Shown here: one piece after another, positions 17,479 to 26,816 of the stretch
Numbering within the stretch: the stretch's first letter is position 1
How the letters are laid out: each line of letters opens with the position of its first letter
Assembly: GCA_963736575.1 (NCBI GenBank)
Contig: CAVTPD010000003.1
Span: 620,001 to 684,000 of the forward strand
Source: CAVTPD01 sp963736575
GTDB lineage: Bacteria > Bacteroidota > Bacteroidia > Cytophagales > JAAEPT01
Length of the DNA stretch: 64,000 bases
Reading direction: 5' to 3'
Notes under the pieces: model-generated
Told to the model about the DNA's origin: nothing
The model's database searches: none
The model's input: only the letters and a program-made list of their open reading frames with translations
Program-made: the position numbers and the translations under genes

Positions 17479-18519
17479 CTATTTACTTTTACCCGCTAAT
17501 TGACCACAAGCTGCATCTATATCTTTACCCCTGCTTCTTCTTACATTTACAACAACCCCCTTTTTTTCTAAAAACTTACTAAACTGTTCAATTTTGTCTT
17601 CGGTACTGTTTTCGTATGAAGCTTGATCAATAGGGTTGTATTCTATAATGTTAATCTTACACGGAAAAGATTTAGCAAAATTATATAGTTCTAAAGCGTC
17701 TTCTAAACCATCGTTAATGTTATTAAACACTATATATTCTAAGGTAATACGCTCTTTCGTTTTTTCATAATATTCCATTAATGCACCTTTTAATTCGGGT
17801 AAATTATTGGTTTCATTAATAGGCATTATTTCATTTCTCTTAACATCATTAGCTGCGTGTAAAGAAAGTGCTAGACGCATTTTAGGTTTTTCATCGGCCA
17901 GTTTTCTAATCATTTTAGAAATCCCAGCAGTAGAGACCGTAATTCGCTTAGCCGAAAAATGCAACCCTTCTTCGCTTGTTATTTTATGTATACCACTTAC
18001 TACATTAGCATAATTAAGTAAGGGCTCACCCATTCCCATAAAAACAACATTGGTCAATGGTCTACCAAAATGTTCTTCCGCTTGTTGCATCATTAAGTAT
18101 ACTTGGTCATATACTTCTGCATCGGTAAGGTTTCTTAAACGCTTCATATAACCTGTGGCACAAAACTTACAGGTTAAAGAACAACCAACCTGAGAGCTAA
18201 TACATGCTGTAAGTCTGGTATTAGTGGGTATAAGAACACTTTCAATTAAATGATTATCATGAAGCCTTAATCCATATTTAATAGTACCATCATTACTTAC
18301 CTGTTGGGAAGAAATAGATACGGGCAATATTTGGTATTTAGCTTCTAGAGTTTCTCTTAAAGAAATAGAAAGATTAGTCATTTCTGAAAAAGTAAAAGCA
18401 GACTTCTTCCATAGCCATTCGTAAACTTGTCTAGCCCTGAATTTTTTTTCACCTAATAATTCAAATGCCTTTATTAAAGCATCCAAAGAGAGGGACCGGA
18501 TGTCTATTTTACTTTCCAC
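17479..18519 (-). CDS. rlmN: Dual-specificity 23S rRNA A2503 / tRNA A37 C2-methyltransferase RlmN
   Basis: 346 residues, a radical-SAM enzyme. The cluster motif CSLTCKFC (CxxxCxxC) binds the 4Fe-4S/SAM centre, and the C-terminal Cys in RGKDIDAACGQL serves in the methyl-transfer mechanism. FMGMGEPLLNY and TVSTAGI are further family motifs. It methylates A2503 of 23S rRNA and A37 of some tRNAs, supporting decoding accuracy. Its first codons overlap the 3' end of the upstream lipoprotein gene by 11 nt. Confidence 0.96.
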   Translation of the reverse strand: MESKIDIRSLSLDALIKAFELLGEKKFRARQVYEWLWKKSAFTFSEMTNLSISLRETLEAKYQILPVSISSQQVSNDGTIKYGLRLHDNHLIESVLIPTNTRLTACISSQVGCSLTCKFCATGYMKRLRNLTDAEVYDQVYLMMQQAEEHFGRPLTNVVFMGMGEPLLNYANVVSGIHKITSEEGLHFSAKRITVSTAGISKMIRKLADEKPKMRLALSLHAANDVKRNEIMPINETNNLPELKGALMEYYEKTKERITLEYIVFNNINDGLEDALELYNFAKSFPCKINIIEYNPIDQASYENSTEDKIEQFSKFLEKKGVVVNVRRSRGKDIDAACGQLAGKSK

Positions 18520-18943
18520 TTTTAGATTTGTCTTGTTTTAAACAGAAGTCTCTTTTTCTGATACCCCAGTATTTAGTTATTAGATTTTCTTTAGCAACAA
18601 TTTTGTATATCTTATTGTTGTGTGGATTTTTTAACAAAACCCCATCACATTTATATATTTCTTGTGTATGATCAACATAATCTATAACAACTTCATAACA
18701 TGAATTAAAATCATTTTTTAGAGTAGGTCTCAAATCATTAAACTCTAGTATGAAATTTTGTATTTCTTTTTCTTCTATAGGATAATAATCAGAATCTTCA
18801 TTAGTATAATGATGTTGTTTCCAATGTAATCTAACTTGACTAACATCTTCTAATTTTATATCAAAAAACTTATGACCACCAGAAGAACAGGATAAAATTC
18901 CCATTAGTATAACTACGTATATAAGGATTTTGAAAGGTTTCAT
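18509..18943 (-). CDS. Small lipoprotein of unknown function
   Basis: 144 residues. The signal peptide MKPFKILIYVVILMGILSC ends in a lipobox-like ILSC, followed by SSGG, so it should be an anchored envelope lipoprotein. The mature part is charged, contains two or three further Cys (N-S-C-Y, Y-K-C-D, D-F-C) and ends in a basic tail. No known domain is recognised. It overlaps rlmN by 11 nt and has a promoter-like -7 element at 18960-18967. Confidence 0.7.
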   Translation of the reverse strand: MKPFKILIYVVILMGILSCSSGGHKFFDIKLEDVSQVRLHWKQHHYTNEDSDYYPIEEKEIQNFILEFNDLRPTLKNDFNSCYEVVIDYVDHTQEIYKCDGVLLKNPHNNKIYKIVAKENLITKYWGIRKRDFCLKQDKSKSGK

Positions 18944-18959
18944 TTATTATTTCTTTATG

Positions 18960-18967
18960 CAAAAGTA
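18960..18967 (-). promoter_or_regulatory. Promoter -7 element (TACTTTTG) of the lipoprotein-rlmN operon
   Basis: TACTTTTG on the minus strand matches TAnnTTTG and lies 17 nt before the lipoprotein ATG. No convincing -33 TTG is seen at the usual distance. Confidence 0.45.
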
Positions 18968-19042
18968 TAAAAATACAATTTGCAGCACCTTTTTTAAAAA
19001 ACATTTATTAACTATACAGCTGATTTATAAAGATAATCGTTT

Positions 19043-19050
19043 TACCTTTG
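19043..19050 (+). promoter_or_regulatory. Promoter -7 element (TACCTTTG) of the beta-barrel gene
   Basis: TACCTTTG matches TAnnTTTG and ends 18 nt before the ATG at 19069. A start codon at the overlapping TTG (19048) would lie inside the promoter, so 19069 is the better start. The -33 box is weak. Confidence 0.5.
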
Positions 19051-19068
19051 TCCTATAGTTACTTGATT

Positions 19069-19867
19069 ATGAGATCGAAGATACCATTTCTGACATTATT
19101 ATTCTTTTTCTTACTTACAGGGAAAGAGACGTTTGCCCAAGATCAAATGGGTGTTTATTTAATCCCTATGGTGAGCCAATTACAAAATGCTCCTACTGAG
19201 GGTATTCTTCAACAAGAAGCATCTTTTTCATATGGTGTTGGTGTAGAGTACATTAAATACTTTGATCAAAAATATAGATCTAGACTAATTGGTGGCCGTT
19301 TGGTAAATGACATTAAATCTAGACATGGTTTAAGATTTGGTCTGCATTATTCTGCTGTCAATCAAAATTGGACAGCTAAATATGACCAAGGCGGAAATGA
19401 AATTGTTAAAAATGGAAGTAAAAGATTACGCTACTTTAAAGTTCCCATTACCTATCAATACATTATTCCTTTTAATCACAAAATAAGATTTAAGGTGTTT
19501 ACAGGGCCACAATTATCTTATTTATTTAAGGCTGAAGGTGGGCTTGTAGCCTTTGAAGATTATGGAGCCAATGATTTTTTTGACCTTCCTGCAATAGATG
19601 AACAGAAGTAAATATTACAACACATTTGGGTTAGATTGGGTTTTAGCTGGTGGTGTATATTTTAAAGTAACTAGATGGTGGAACGCTACTTTCTTAGCAA
19701 GGTTAGAGTATAGCTTAACAAAATTAGAAAAACAAGCTAAAGACGCATACAACAACGATATTTACTCTTCTGGATCAAATCCTAACACAAGAAATTTATT
19801 GGTGGGCTTAATGATTGGTGCTGAATATACTTTCCATAGAGCAGAGCATAGCAGAACCAAGTTCTAA
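19069..19867 (+). pseudogene. Outer-membrane beta-barrel protein (PorT-like), one frameshift
   Basis: Two frames (19069-19611 and about 19600-19867) form one protein of ~265 residues. The signal peptide MRSKIPFLTLLFFFLLTG...FAQ is clear. Alternating aromatic/hydrophobic strands follow (FGLHYSAVNQNW, KVPITYQYIIPF, LSYLFKAEGG, GLDWVLAGGVYFKV, LLVGLMIGAEYTF), the pattern of an 8-10-strand outer-membrane barrel of the PorT/OmpW type. The second frame starts at NRSKYYNTFGLDW and needs one base removed near 19600-19606. Function unknown, and it may be an ordinary intact gene with a sequencing error. Confidence 0.7.
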
Positions 19868-19910
19868 GAAATACTACATTTTACGGAAGTGATTTATTAT
19901 ATTTCGGTAT

Positions 19911-22900
19911 ATGAATCACTTTCTAAAAGCTTTACAGAAAAAGCTTTCCAACCTTAATCAAAAGAACAAACTACTTTTTCATACTAAGGTTAAGTCCTCA
20001 GAGATTGATTTATCTCAACTTGCCTTTACTGGCAGTATAAATACACCCACAGAATTTCTTAATAAGCTTTTACAATCTACCAAGCCTATTCCCTTGTGTT
20101 TAGATGTAGATGCTAGAGACAAAAGCGCTAATCAGCTTTCCTACCAACTTAAAAACATTACCCGAATAAACGACCGTGTTTTAACCGAAAGCGGTAACCA
20201 TAGTCTTTACTTAGGATGGCCTTATGTTGAAGGCAAACTATTAGATGGTTCTACAGTTAGGTGCCCCCTATTTTTTGCATCGGTTAACATTTATAAAGAC
20301 GCTGGAAAGTGGTACTTATCACGGGTAAAAGATGAAACCATAAAATTTAACGAGACTTTTTTACTGGCTTACAGCCATTTTAATGGATTAAAGTTACCCG
20401 AAGACCTTTTTGAATTTGACCTTTTGGATTTAGGTAAAGAAATTGATTCTATTAAAAGAGAACTGTACAACTACCTAGAAAAAACAGATCTGAACATTCA
20501 TTTTAATCAGGATCTGTTTACAGATACGCTACTTCCTATTCCCGATTTAAGGAAGGAAGAAGCCAATCAACAATACCAAGACGGGAAGTTAAAACTCTTT
20601 AACCGAGCTGCTTTTGGGATTTTCCCTCAAAACGACTCTTATTTAATTTCGGATTACGCTAAATTCATTTCTAAAAACGAATTTGATTCACCCGAAGAAT
20701 ATTTCAGTACAAAAATTCAGGAATACAGGGTACAGCAAAACCAAGAACAAAATACTTTTACTGTTTTTAGAACAGATGCCGCCCAAGAAGATGCCCTAAA
20801 ACAGATTAAAAACGGTCATTCTATTGTTGTTCAAGGACCTCCTGGTAGTGGTAAATCTCAATTAATTTGTAACCTAATTTCAGATTTCAGTTCCAGAGGA
20901 AAAAAAGTACTGGTGTTAAGCCAGAAAAAAGTGGCGCTAGAAGTTATTCAAAACCGATTAGAGCAAAAGAAAATTGGGCATTTTTCTGCCTTGGTACATG
21001 ATTTTATGGCCGATAGAAATTCGGTTTACAAACACATTTCAGATCAGATTGAAAATGTAGAAGGTTATGAAAAACAAAACAACAACTTAGACACCGTTTT
21101 GTTAGAACGGAATTTTCTTCAGGTTTCTAAACAAATAGATCAGATAGCCGAAGCATTAAACGAACTAAAAGAGGCCCTGTTTAATGACAAAGATTTTGGC
21201 CTTTCCGCTAAAGAATTATACCTGAAATGCAACATTAACAAAGAACCTATATTAGGCCAAGAAGCTGCTGAACTTGTCTTTAATACACTTGAAGATTTTA
21301 AGCACGAAATAAGAATAAATTTCAGCAATATAAAATCCTTTTTAGCCGAGGATCATAGTTGGAATGGTAGGAAATCTTTTCATAATTATACATTAACAGA
21401 TAAGAGCGAACTTCTTAAACGCCTTACCGACCTACGAAATTTCAAAGCGTATTACCATGAAAAATCGGGTGAAATCCTTTCTGATTTTATAGAAATGGAG
21501 GATGCTTTTTGGGTTCTTGAAAAAGAACCCGTTCTAAAAGATCTTTTAAACCTGATTAAAAATGAAAAGGTCTTTTATTATTTTAAACATTATCTGCAAA
21601 AGCCACAAGCCGACTTGGATTGGCTTCTGTTAAATGAAAAACGAATTTTAGATTGTTTTAAAGACGGTACTGAAGAACATTTAGAAATTGCTGAAATTAA
21701 TCAGCTACAAGAAGTCTTTAACGATTTACATGCTTCTAAACACAGCCTTATTAAACGTGTTAAATGGCTGTTCTTTAATAAAAAAAGATACATTTTAAAG
21801 AAAGCTCTAGTTAAAAATCAATTAAAATGGGACAAAGAAGGCTTAAAAGAATTACAGCGTTTAGTTGATAACCGTTTAAATATTGAACATTTACACACTA
21901 AACTAAAAGATTGTGAATGGCTATTAGACGTGCCTAAAAAGATTAGTCAAGAAGTTATAGAGAAATGGTTCGACAGGCAAAGTATTGCCATTGAGGCCGT
22001 AAAAACGGCTAAAGAGTTAAGGAGCTTAAAAGAACACCTTAATATTTTTGAAAACTCTTACCAAGCTACCAAAGAAAAAACAGAAGCTTTACTTTCTTTA
22101 TGCCGAAAAGTACCTTTAAACAGAAGCTATTGGCAAGATTATCTTTCGGAAACACAGATTAGCCAACTTTTTAGGGACAGCGAAAAAATTGAACAACTAA
22201 TCACGAGTCTTGAAGACTATGAAAACATAATGGAATGGGATAAATTTTACAACAATTTACCTTTATTCAAAAAGAGTATTTTACAGAAAATTATTGACGA
22301 ATACCATCCCGCAAATGCAAATGAGATGATCTACCATTCGGAACAACAAATTTTCTTAAGTTGGCTTTATATTCTTGAAACTAAATTCCCAAGCCTGCAC
22401 TTGTTTTCTTCACCAAAATTAGCGCAGTATACAGAAGAATTAAACCATTCTATTGAAAAAAAACATGAACTTTCTAAAGATATATTACTCTTAAAACTAA
22501 AAGAAAAAACATACGAAGATTTAGATTACAACCGCTTAAATAACCGAGTAACCTACCGCGATTTAAAATACCAAGTCACCAAAAAGAAGAAAATATGGCC
22601 CTTAAGAAAACTCTTTCAAGAGTATTCTGACGAGATTTTTAAACTGGTGCCTTGTTGGCTGTGTTCACCAGAAACGGTTGGGGCAGTTTTTCCTTCGGAA
22701 GAAATATTTGATCTAGTAATCTTTGACGAAGCTTCACAGTGTTATTTAGAAAATGGTTTCCCAGGCACTTTTAGAGGCAAACAATTGGTAATCTGTGGTG
22801 ACGGGCAACAACTACAGCCCACAAATATTTATAAAGTCCGTTTCGAAAATGACGACGGAAGAAGACGCCGATCTAGAAATTGATTCTCTCTTAGATTTTT

Positions 22901-23860
22901 CTGAACGGTATTTGCCAAGTGTACTGTTAACTGGCCATTACAGAAGTAGGTATAAAGAACTTATTGACTTTTCTAACAAACATTTCTATAAAGGAAAACT
23001 AGAGTTCATTCCTTCTAAAGAAGACTTTAACACTTCTTCTTCCGCTTTAGAATACATTAAAGTACCCGGTTACTGGGATAAAAACACCAATAAGGCAGAA
23101 GCCGAAAAAGTAGTTGAATTGGTTTTAGCTGAATACGAAAAACAACAATACTGATATTGGCATTGTTTGCTTCAACAACAAACAACAAGATTTGGTGGAA
23201 GACTTATTGATTGAAGCTTTTGAGAAAAAACAACTACCTCTACCAACGGAAATCTTTGTGAAAAACATAGAAAATGTACAAGGTGACGAACGCGGTACTA
23301 TTATCTTTTCTGTAGCATATGCCCCTACGTTAGCCGGTAAATTTCAGATGAATTTTGGTTTATTAAATCAAGAAGGTGGTGAAAACCGACTAAATGTTGC
23401 CATTTCACGCGCTAAGGAAAAAGTAGTTGTAGTTACCAGTATTTGGCCAAGCCAACTCAATACAGAAGATACCTTACACAAGGGACCAAAGCTTCTTAAA
23501 AAGTATTTAGAATTTGTTCAGGAGACTTCAGAGAAAGGATTTAAGAAAGAATTGGATACCGATAACAATCAATTAAGAGGGCGCTTAAGTCAGAAATTAC
23601 AAACTGCTTTATCTGAAAGTATTGAGCTGAAACAGGTGTTTTTTGCCGATTTAGCTTCGTCGCATAAGCAGCAATTTGATAAACTATTATTGGCAGATGA
23701 TAATTTGTTTTATTCCGATTCTTCTGTGAAATCTATTTTCAGTTATAGACCATTGCTGTTAGAGCGAAAAGGCTGGAAGGTAAAACAAGTATATTCTAGA
23801 AATTATTGGAAAAACAGAGGTTTACAATTAGAAAACATTTCTAGTTTTCTGAATACTTAA
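19911..23860 (+). pseudogene. Large superfamily-1 DNA/RNA helicase (Dna2/NAM7-like), two frameshifts
   Basis: Three frames join into one protein of ~1315 residues: 19911-22883, ~22858-23154 and ~23142-23860. Walker A is VVQGPPGSGKSQ (about residues 307-318). A ~500-residue, charged coiled-coil insertion follows. The Walker B/DEAS box is LVIFDEASQCYLENG, then GDGQQLQPT. Motif IV-VI segments appear after the shifts (LLTGHYRSRY, NVAISRAKEKVVVV). The C-terminus (YRPLLLERKGWKVKQVYSRNYW) resembles the VSR/MTES_1575-type nuclease tail of such helicases. Removing one G at 22857-22858 and one A in the run 23138-23142 restores the frame. Possible roles are nucleic-acid processing or defence; no partner gene is adjacent. 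Confidence 0.82.
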
Positions 23861-23883
23861 AAAATCATTAGCCGTCTACTAAA

Positions 23884-24025
23884 GCTATTTCACTTTATAC
23901 TTTTGTTCAATTTTCTCCTTACTCCAAGGAGAAGTGGTACGGGAACACATATGGATCCCAATACCAACCATTAATAAAGTAAAAGCAATAAAGACTGCTC
24001 TAAATATGTTTCTATTGTTAATCAA
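23884..24025 (-). pseudogene. Possible small membrane protein (~46 codons) after the PfkB gene, one apparent frameshift
   Basis: Starting at TTG 24025, overlapping the PfkB stop, the minus strand reads a hydrophobic helix (IFRAVFIAFTLLMVGIGIHM) and, after removing one G of the run at about 23940-23943, a basic tail (SRTTSPWSKEKIEQKYKVK) to a stop at 23884. The composition looks coding, and the layout resembles small single-span membrane proteins. As written the frame is broken, and no homologue is recognised. Low certainty. Confidence 0.35.
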
Positions 24026-24941
24026 GGTCTATTTCAAACTGAACTAAATCAATAAATTCCTGTACTCTTTCTTTAATTTCTATATCTTTTAAACCTACTA
24101 AACGTTCGGTGCCAAATTTTTCTACACAGAAAGAAGCCATGGCAGAACCATAGATAATGGCGCGTTTCATGTTCTCGAAACTTACATCATCCGTTTTAGC
24201 TAAATAACCCACAAATCCAGCAGCAAAAGTATCGCCAGCACCAGTTGGGTCAAAAACATCTTCTAAAGGCAAGGCGGGCGCAAAGAACACCTCTTTCTGG
24301 TTAAATAACAACGCACCGTGTTCCCCTTTTTTAATAATTAAGGTTTTCGGTCCCATGGTAAGAATTTTCTTAGCTGCTTTCACTAATGAATATTCACCGG
24401 AAAGCTGCCTTGCTTCTTCGTCGTTAATAGAAAGTACATCTACTAGTTTTAATGTATTTTCTAAGTCTGAAGCAGCAATTTCCATCCAAAAGTTCATAGT
24501 ATCCATTACTATTAACTTGGGTCTTTTGTTCAGTCTTTCAATTACTTGTTGCTGAACAATTGGGGCTAAATTCCCTAACATTAAATATTCGCAATCTTGG
24601 TATTCTTCCGGAATAATAGGATCGAAATGCTCTAGAACATTTAATTCTGTAATTAAGGTGTCTCTAGTATTAAGGTCGTTGTGGTATTTACCAGACCAGA
24701 AGAACGATTTTTCTCCCATCTTAACTTGAATACCTTTTGTATCCACGCCATGAGATTCCATAAGATCTATGTATTCTTTAGGGAAATCTTCACCAACAAC
24801 CGAAACAACATTTACTGGTTTTTTAAAATACGAAGACGCCAATGAAATGTACGCTCCCGAACCTCCAATAATTTTATCTGTTTTTCCAAAAGGAGTTTCA
24901 ATAGCATCAAACGCTACCGAACCAACAACTAACAAACTCAT
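24018..24941 (-). CDS. PfkB-family carbohydrate/nucleoside kinase
   Basis: 307 residues from ATG 24941 (MSLLVVGSVAFD, the normal PfkB start); the frame extends to 24986 with unlikely leader codons. The N-terminal GGSGAYISLA motif and the C-terminal signature DPTGAGDTFAAGFVGYL, containing the catalytic Asp and the anion hole, are present. It phosphorylates a sugar or nucleoside (ribokinase/adenosine-kinase fold). The substrate cannot be fixed from the sequence. It lies just downstream of floA (25 nt) and may share its transcript. Confidence 0.92.
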   Translation of the reverse strand: MSLLVVGSVAFDAIETPFGKTDKIIGGSGAYISLASSYFKKPVNVVSVVGEDFPKEYIDLMESHGVDTKGIQVKMGEKSFFWSGKYHNDLNTRDTLITELNVLEHFDPIIPEEYQDCEYLMLGNLAPIVQQQVIERLNKRPKLIVMDTMNFWMEIAASDLENTLKLVDVLSINDEEARQLSGEYSLVKAAKKILTMGPKTLIIKKGEHGALLFNQKEVFFAPALPLEDVFDPTGAGDTFAAGFVGYLAKTDDVSFENMKRAIIYGSAMASFCVEKFGTERLVGLKDIEIKERVQEFIDLVQFEIDLD

Positions 24942-24966
24942 ATTCTTTATTTTTTCTGAATTTTTA

Positions 24967-25965
24967 TTACTCTTCTTCCAAATCATCGTACTCAGATTGT
25001 GTTTCAGGTTTAGAAATTGATGTTCTCATATCTGTATCTGCCTGAATGTTTTTCATTTTGTAATAATCCATTATACCTAGATTACCTGAACGAAATGCTT
25101 CTGCCATAGCCAATGGAATTTGTGCTTCGGCTTCAATTACCTTCGCTCGCGATTCTTGTGCTCTAGCTTTCATTTCTTGTTCTTCAGCAACGGCCATGGC
25201 TCTTCTTTCTTCGGCCTTAGCTTTAGCAACTTTTAAGTCCGCACCGGCTTGTTCTGTTTGTAGTTTTGCGCCAATATTTTGACCAACATCAATATCGGCA
25301 ATATCAATAGACAAAATCTGGAATGCTGTATTAGCATCTAAGCCTTTGGCTAAAACCACTTTTGAGATACTATCTGGGTTTTCTAATACTATTTTATGCG
25401 TAGCCGAAGAACCAATAGAAGTAACAATACCTTCACCCACACGGGCTAAGATAGTTTCTTCACCAGCACCACCCACTAAACGGGCAATGTTTGCTCTTAA
25501 AGTAACCCTAGCTTGTACTACCAACTGAATACCATCTTGCGCCACGGCTGCAATTTTACTGGTATTAATAACTCTTGGGTTTACAGAAGTTTTAACCGCT
25601 TCAAAAACGTCTCTACCCGCTAAATCAATAGCAGTAGCCAATTCAAAATTTAAATCAATTTTTGCTTTATCTGCCGAAATTAAAGCGTTGGTAACTGCAT
25701 TTACATCACCCCCGGCTAAATAGTGTGCTTCTAACTGGTTTCTTGTAATCTGACTAAGTCCTGCTTTATGCGAAGTTACTAAAGCGGTTACAATAACTGA
25801 AGGCGGCACTTTTCTAAAGCGCATCATCATTAATTGAACAAGATTTATGCTTACTCCTGAAAGTAATGCGGATAGCCACAATCCAATAATTTGGAAGAGC
25901 ATGATGAAAATGACAAAAAGTAGTATACCTACTACTCCAAGTACTATTAAGCTTACTATATTCAT
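24967..25965 (-). CDS. floA: Flotillin-like protein FloA (UPF0365)
   Basis: 332 residues. An N-terminal hydrophobic segment (IVLGVVGILLFVIFIMLFQIIGLW) anchors it, followed by the family-specific VSINLVQLMMMRFRKVPPS and a long band-7/flotillin region. The C-terminal part is Ala/Glu-rich coiled coil (KAKAEERRAMAVAEEQEMKA). FloA proteins scaffold membrane microdomains. The start overlaps the stop of the NfeD-like gene by 4 nt, the usual floA/NfeD pairing. Confidence 0.95.
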   Translation of the reverse strand: MNIVSLIVLGVVGILLFVIFIMLFQIIGLWLSALLSGVSINLVQLMMMRFRKVPPSVIVTALVTSHKAGLSQITRNQLEAHYLAGGDVNAVTNALISADKAKIDLNFELATAIDLAGRDVFEAVKTSVNPRVINTSKIAAVAQDGIQLVVQARVTLRANIARLVGGAGEETILARVGEGIVTSIGSSATHKIVLENPDSISKVVLAKGLDANTAFQILSIDIADIDVGQNIGAKLQTEQAGADLKVAKAKAEERRAMAVAEEQEMKARAQESRAKVIEAEAQIPLAMAEAFRSGNLGIMDYYKMKNIQADTDMRTSISKPETQSEYDDLEEE

Positions 25966-26435
25966 TCGTTTGTGTTTATTTCTTCTACAAAAATTCTGTA
26001 TTTATCCATCTGAACAATTTTTACTTTTTGTCCTGAATTAATATAACCATTCGTTGCTTCAACTTCTTTTTCAATATGATTAAACTCTACTGATCCTGTT
26101 GGCCTTAAAGCAGAACGAGTAATACCAACATCACCTATAGTTAGATTTTCAAATTTATCGTTCTTTGTTGATTTTAAGCTATCGTTTAACGAAAAGAGTG
26201 TCCAAAGTCTGTATTTATAAACTAGGTAAGCAAAAATCCCACCTGAAGTAATAGTTGCCGCTAGGGTAATATTACCAGCTAAAACTCCGTACCCATCGTA
26301 ACTAAAAAACACACCAACCGATAATACGGCTAATCCCAAAAAACCAACAATTGTGGTGCCTGGTATAAAAATAATTTCCACCAAGATTATGGCAAAACCA
26401 ATTAATATACACGCAACAATTAAAACCCAGCTCAT
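25962..26435 (-). CDS. NfeD-like membrane protein
   Basis: 157 residues. Three to four membrane helices (VLIVACILIGFAIILVEIIFIPGT; GFLGLAVLSVGVFFSY; ITLAATITSGGIFAYLV) precede a C-terminal OB-fold domain with GDVGITRSALRPTGSVEF, the NfeD signature. It is coupled by a 4-nt overlap to floA, with which NfeD proteins are thought to act at the membrane. The long protease domain of full-size NfeD is absent, as in the short class. Confidence 0.93.
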   Translation of the reverse strand: MSWVLIVACILIGFAIILVEIIFIPGTTIVGFLGLAVLSVGVFFSYDGYGVLAGNITLAATITSGGIFAYLVYKYRLWTLFSLNDSLKSTKNDKFENLTIGDVGITRSALRPTGSVEFNHIEKEVEATNGYINSGQKVKIVQMDKYRIFVEEINTNE

Positions 26436-26500
26436 AGTGGGTTGAATTTAAACATTAGCGCAAAGAAAAGGTCTTTTATTAACTTCTTTTTTCTATTAAA

Positions 26501-26536
26501 AACAAAAAGCCCTTACAAGTAAACTTGCAAGGGCTT
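26501..26536 (-). terminator. Terminator of the atpD-atpC operon
   Basis: On the minus strand AAGCCCTTGCAAG / TTTA / CTTGTAAGGGCTT (13-bp stem, one mismatch) is followed by TTTTTGTTTTT. It lies 22 nt after the atpC stop. Confidence 0.9.
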
Positions 26537-26557
26537 GTCTATATCTTATTTCAGAAA

Positions 26558-26803
26558 TTAGTCTAAAACGCTTTCTGCTAAAACAATAACTTTATTGTTA
26601 TACACCTCTACTACTCCACCAGAGATCATAAAAGTTTTATTTTCGGCACCCGTTTTAACCACTACTTTTCCTTCTTCCAAAGTAGAAATAAGATCGGCGT
26701 GGTTTTTTAGAACCTGAAAAGAACCTTTTGAACCCGGCAAAGTCACAGCATCTGCTTCGCTTTGTAAGACTTTTTTATCCGGTGTAATAATATCTATATG
26801 CAT
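26558..26803 (-). CDS. atpC: ATP synthase F1 epsilon subunit
   Basis: 81 residues, only the N-terminal beta-sandwich domain (IDIITPDKKVLQSEADAVTLPGS; GSFQVLKNHADLISTL; ISGGVVEVYNNKVIVLAE). The C-terminal two-helix inhibitory domain is missing, as in several Bacteroidota. It belongs to the central stalk and lies 13 nt after atpD. The other ATP synthase genes are not in the window, in line with the separate atpD-atpC arrangement known in this phylum. Confidence 0.95.
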   Translation of the reverse strand: MHIDIITPDKKVLQSEADAVTLPGSKGSFQVLKNHADLISTLEEGKVVVKTGAENKTFMISGGVVEVYNNKVIVLAESVLD

Positions 26804-26816
26804 AATTTTTCAGCTA

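Noticed and set aside
22857..23142. Programmed +1 frameshifting in the helicase
   Set aside because: No slippery site with pause or hairpin is seen, and unrelated neighbours share the same kind of indel, which favours sequence error or decay.
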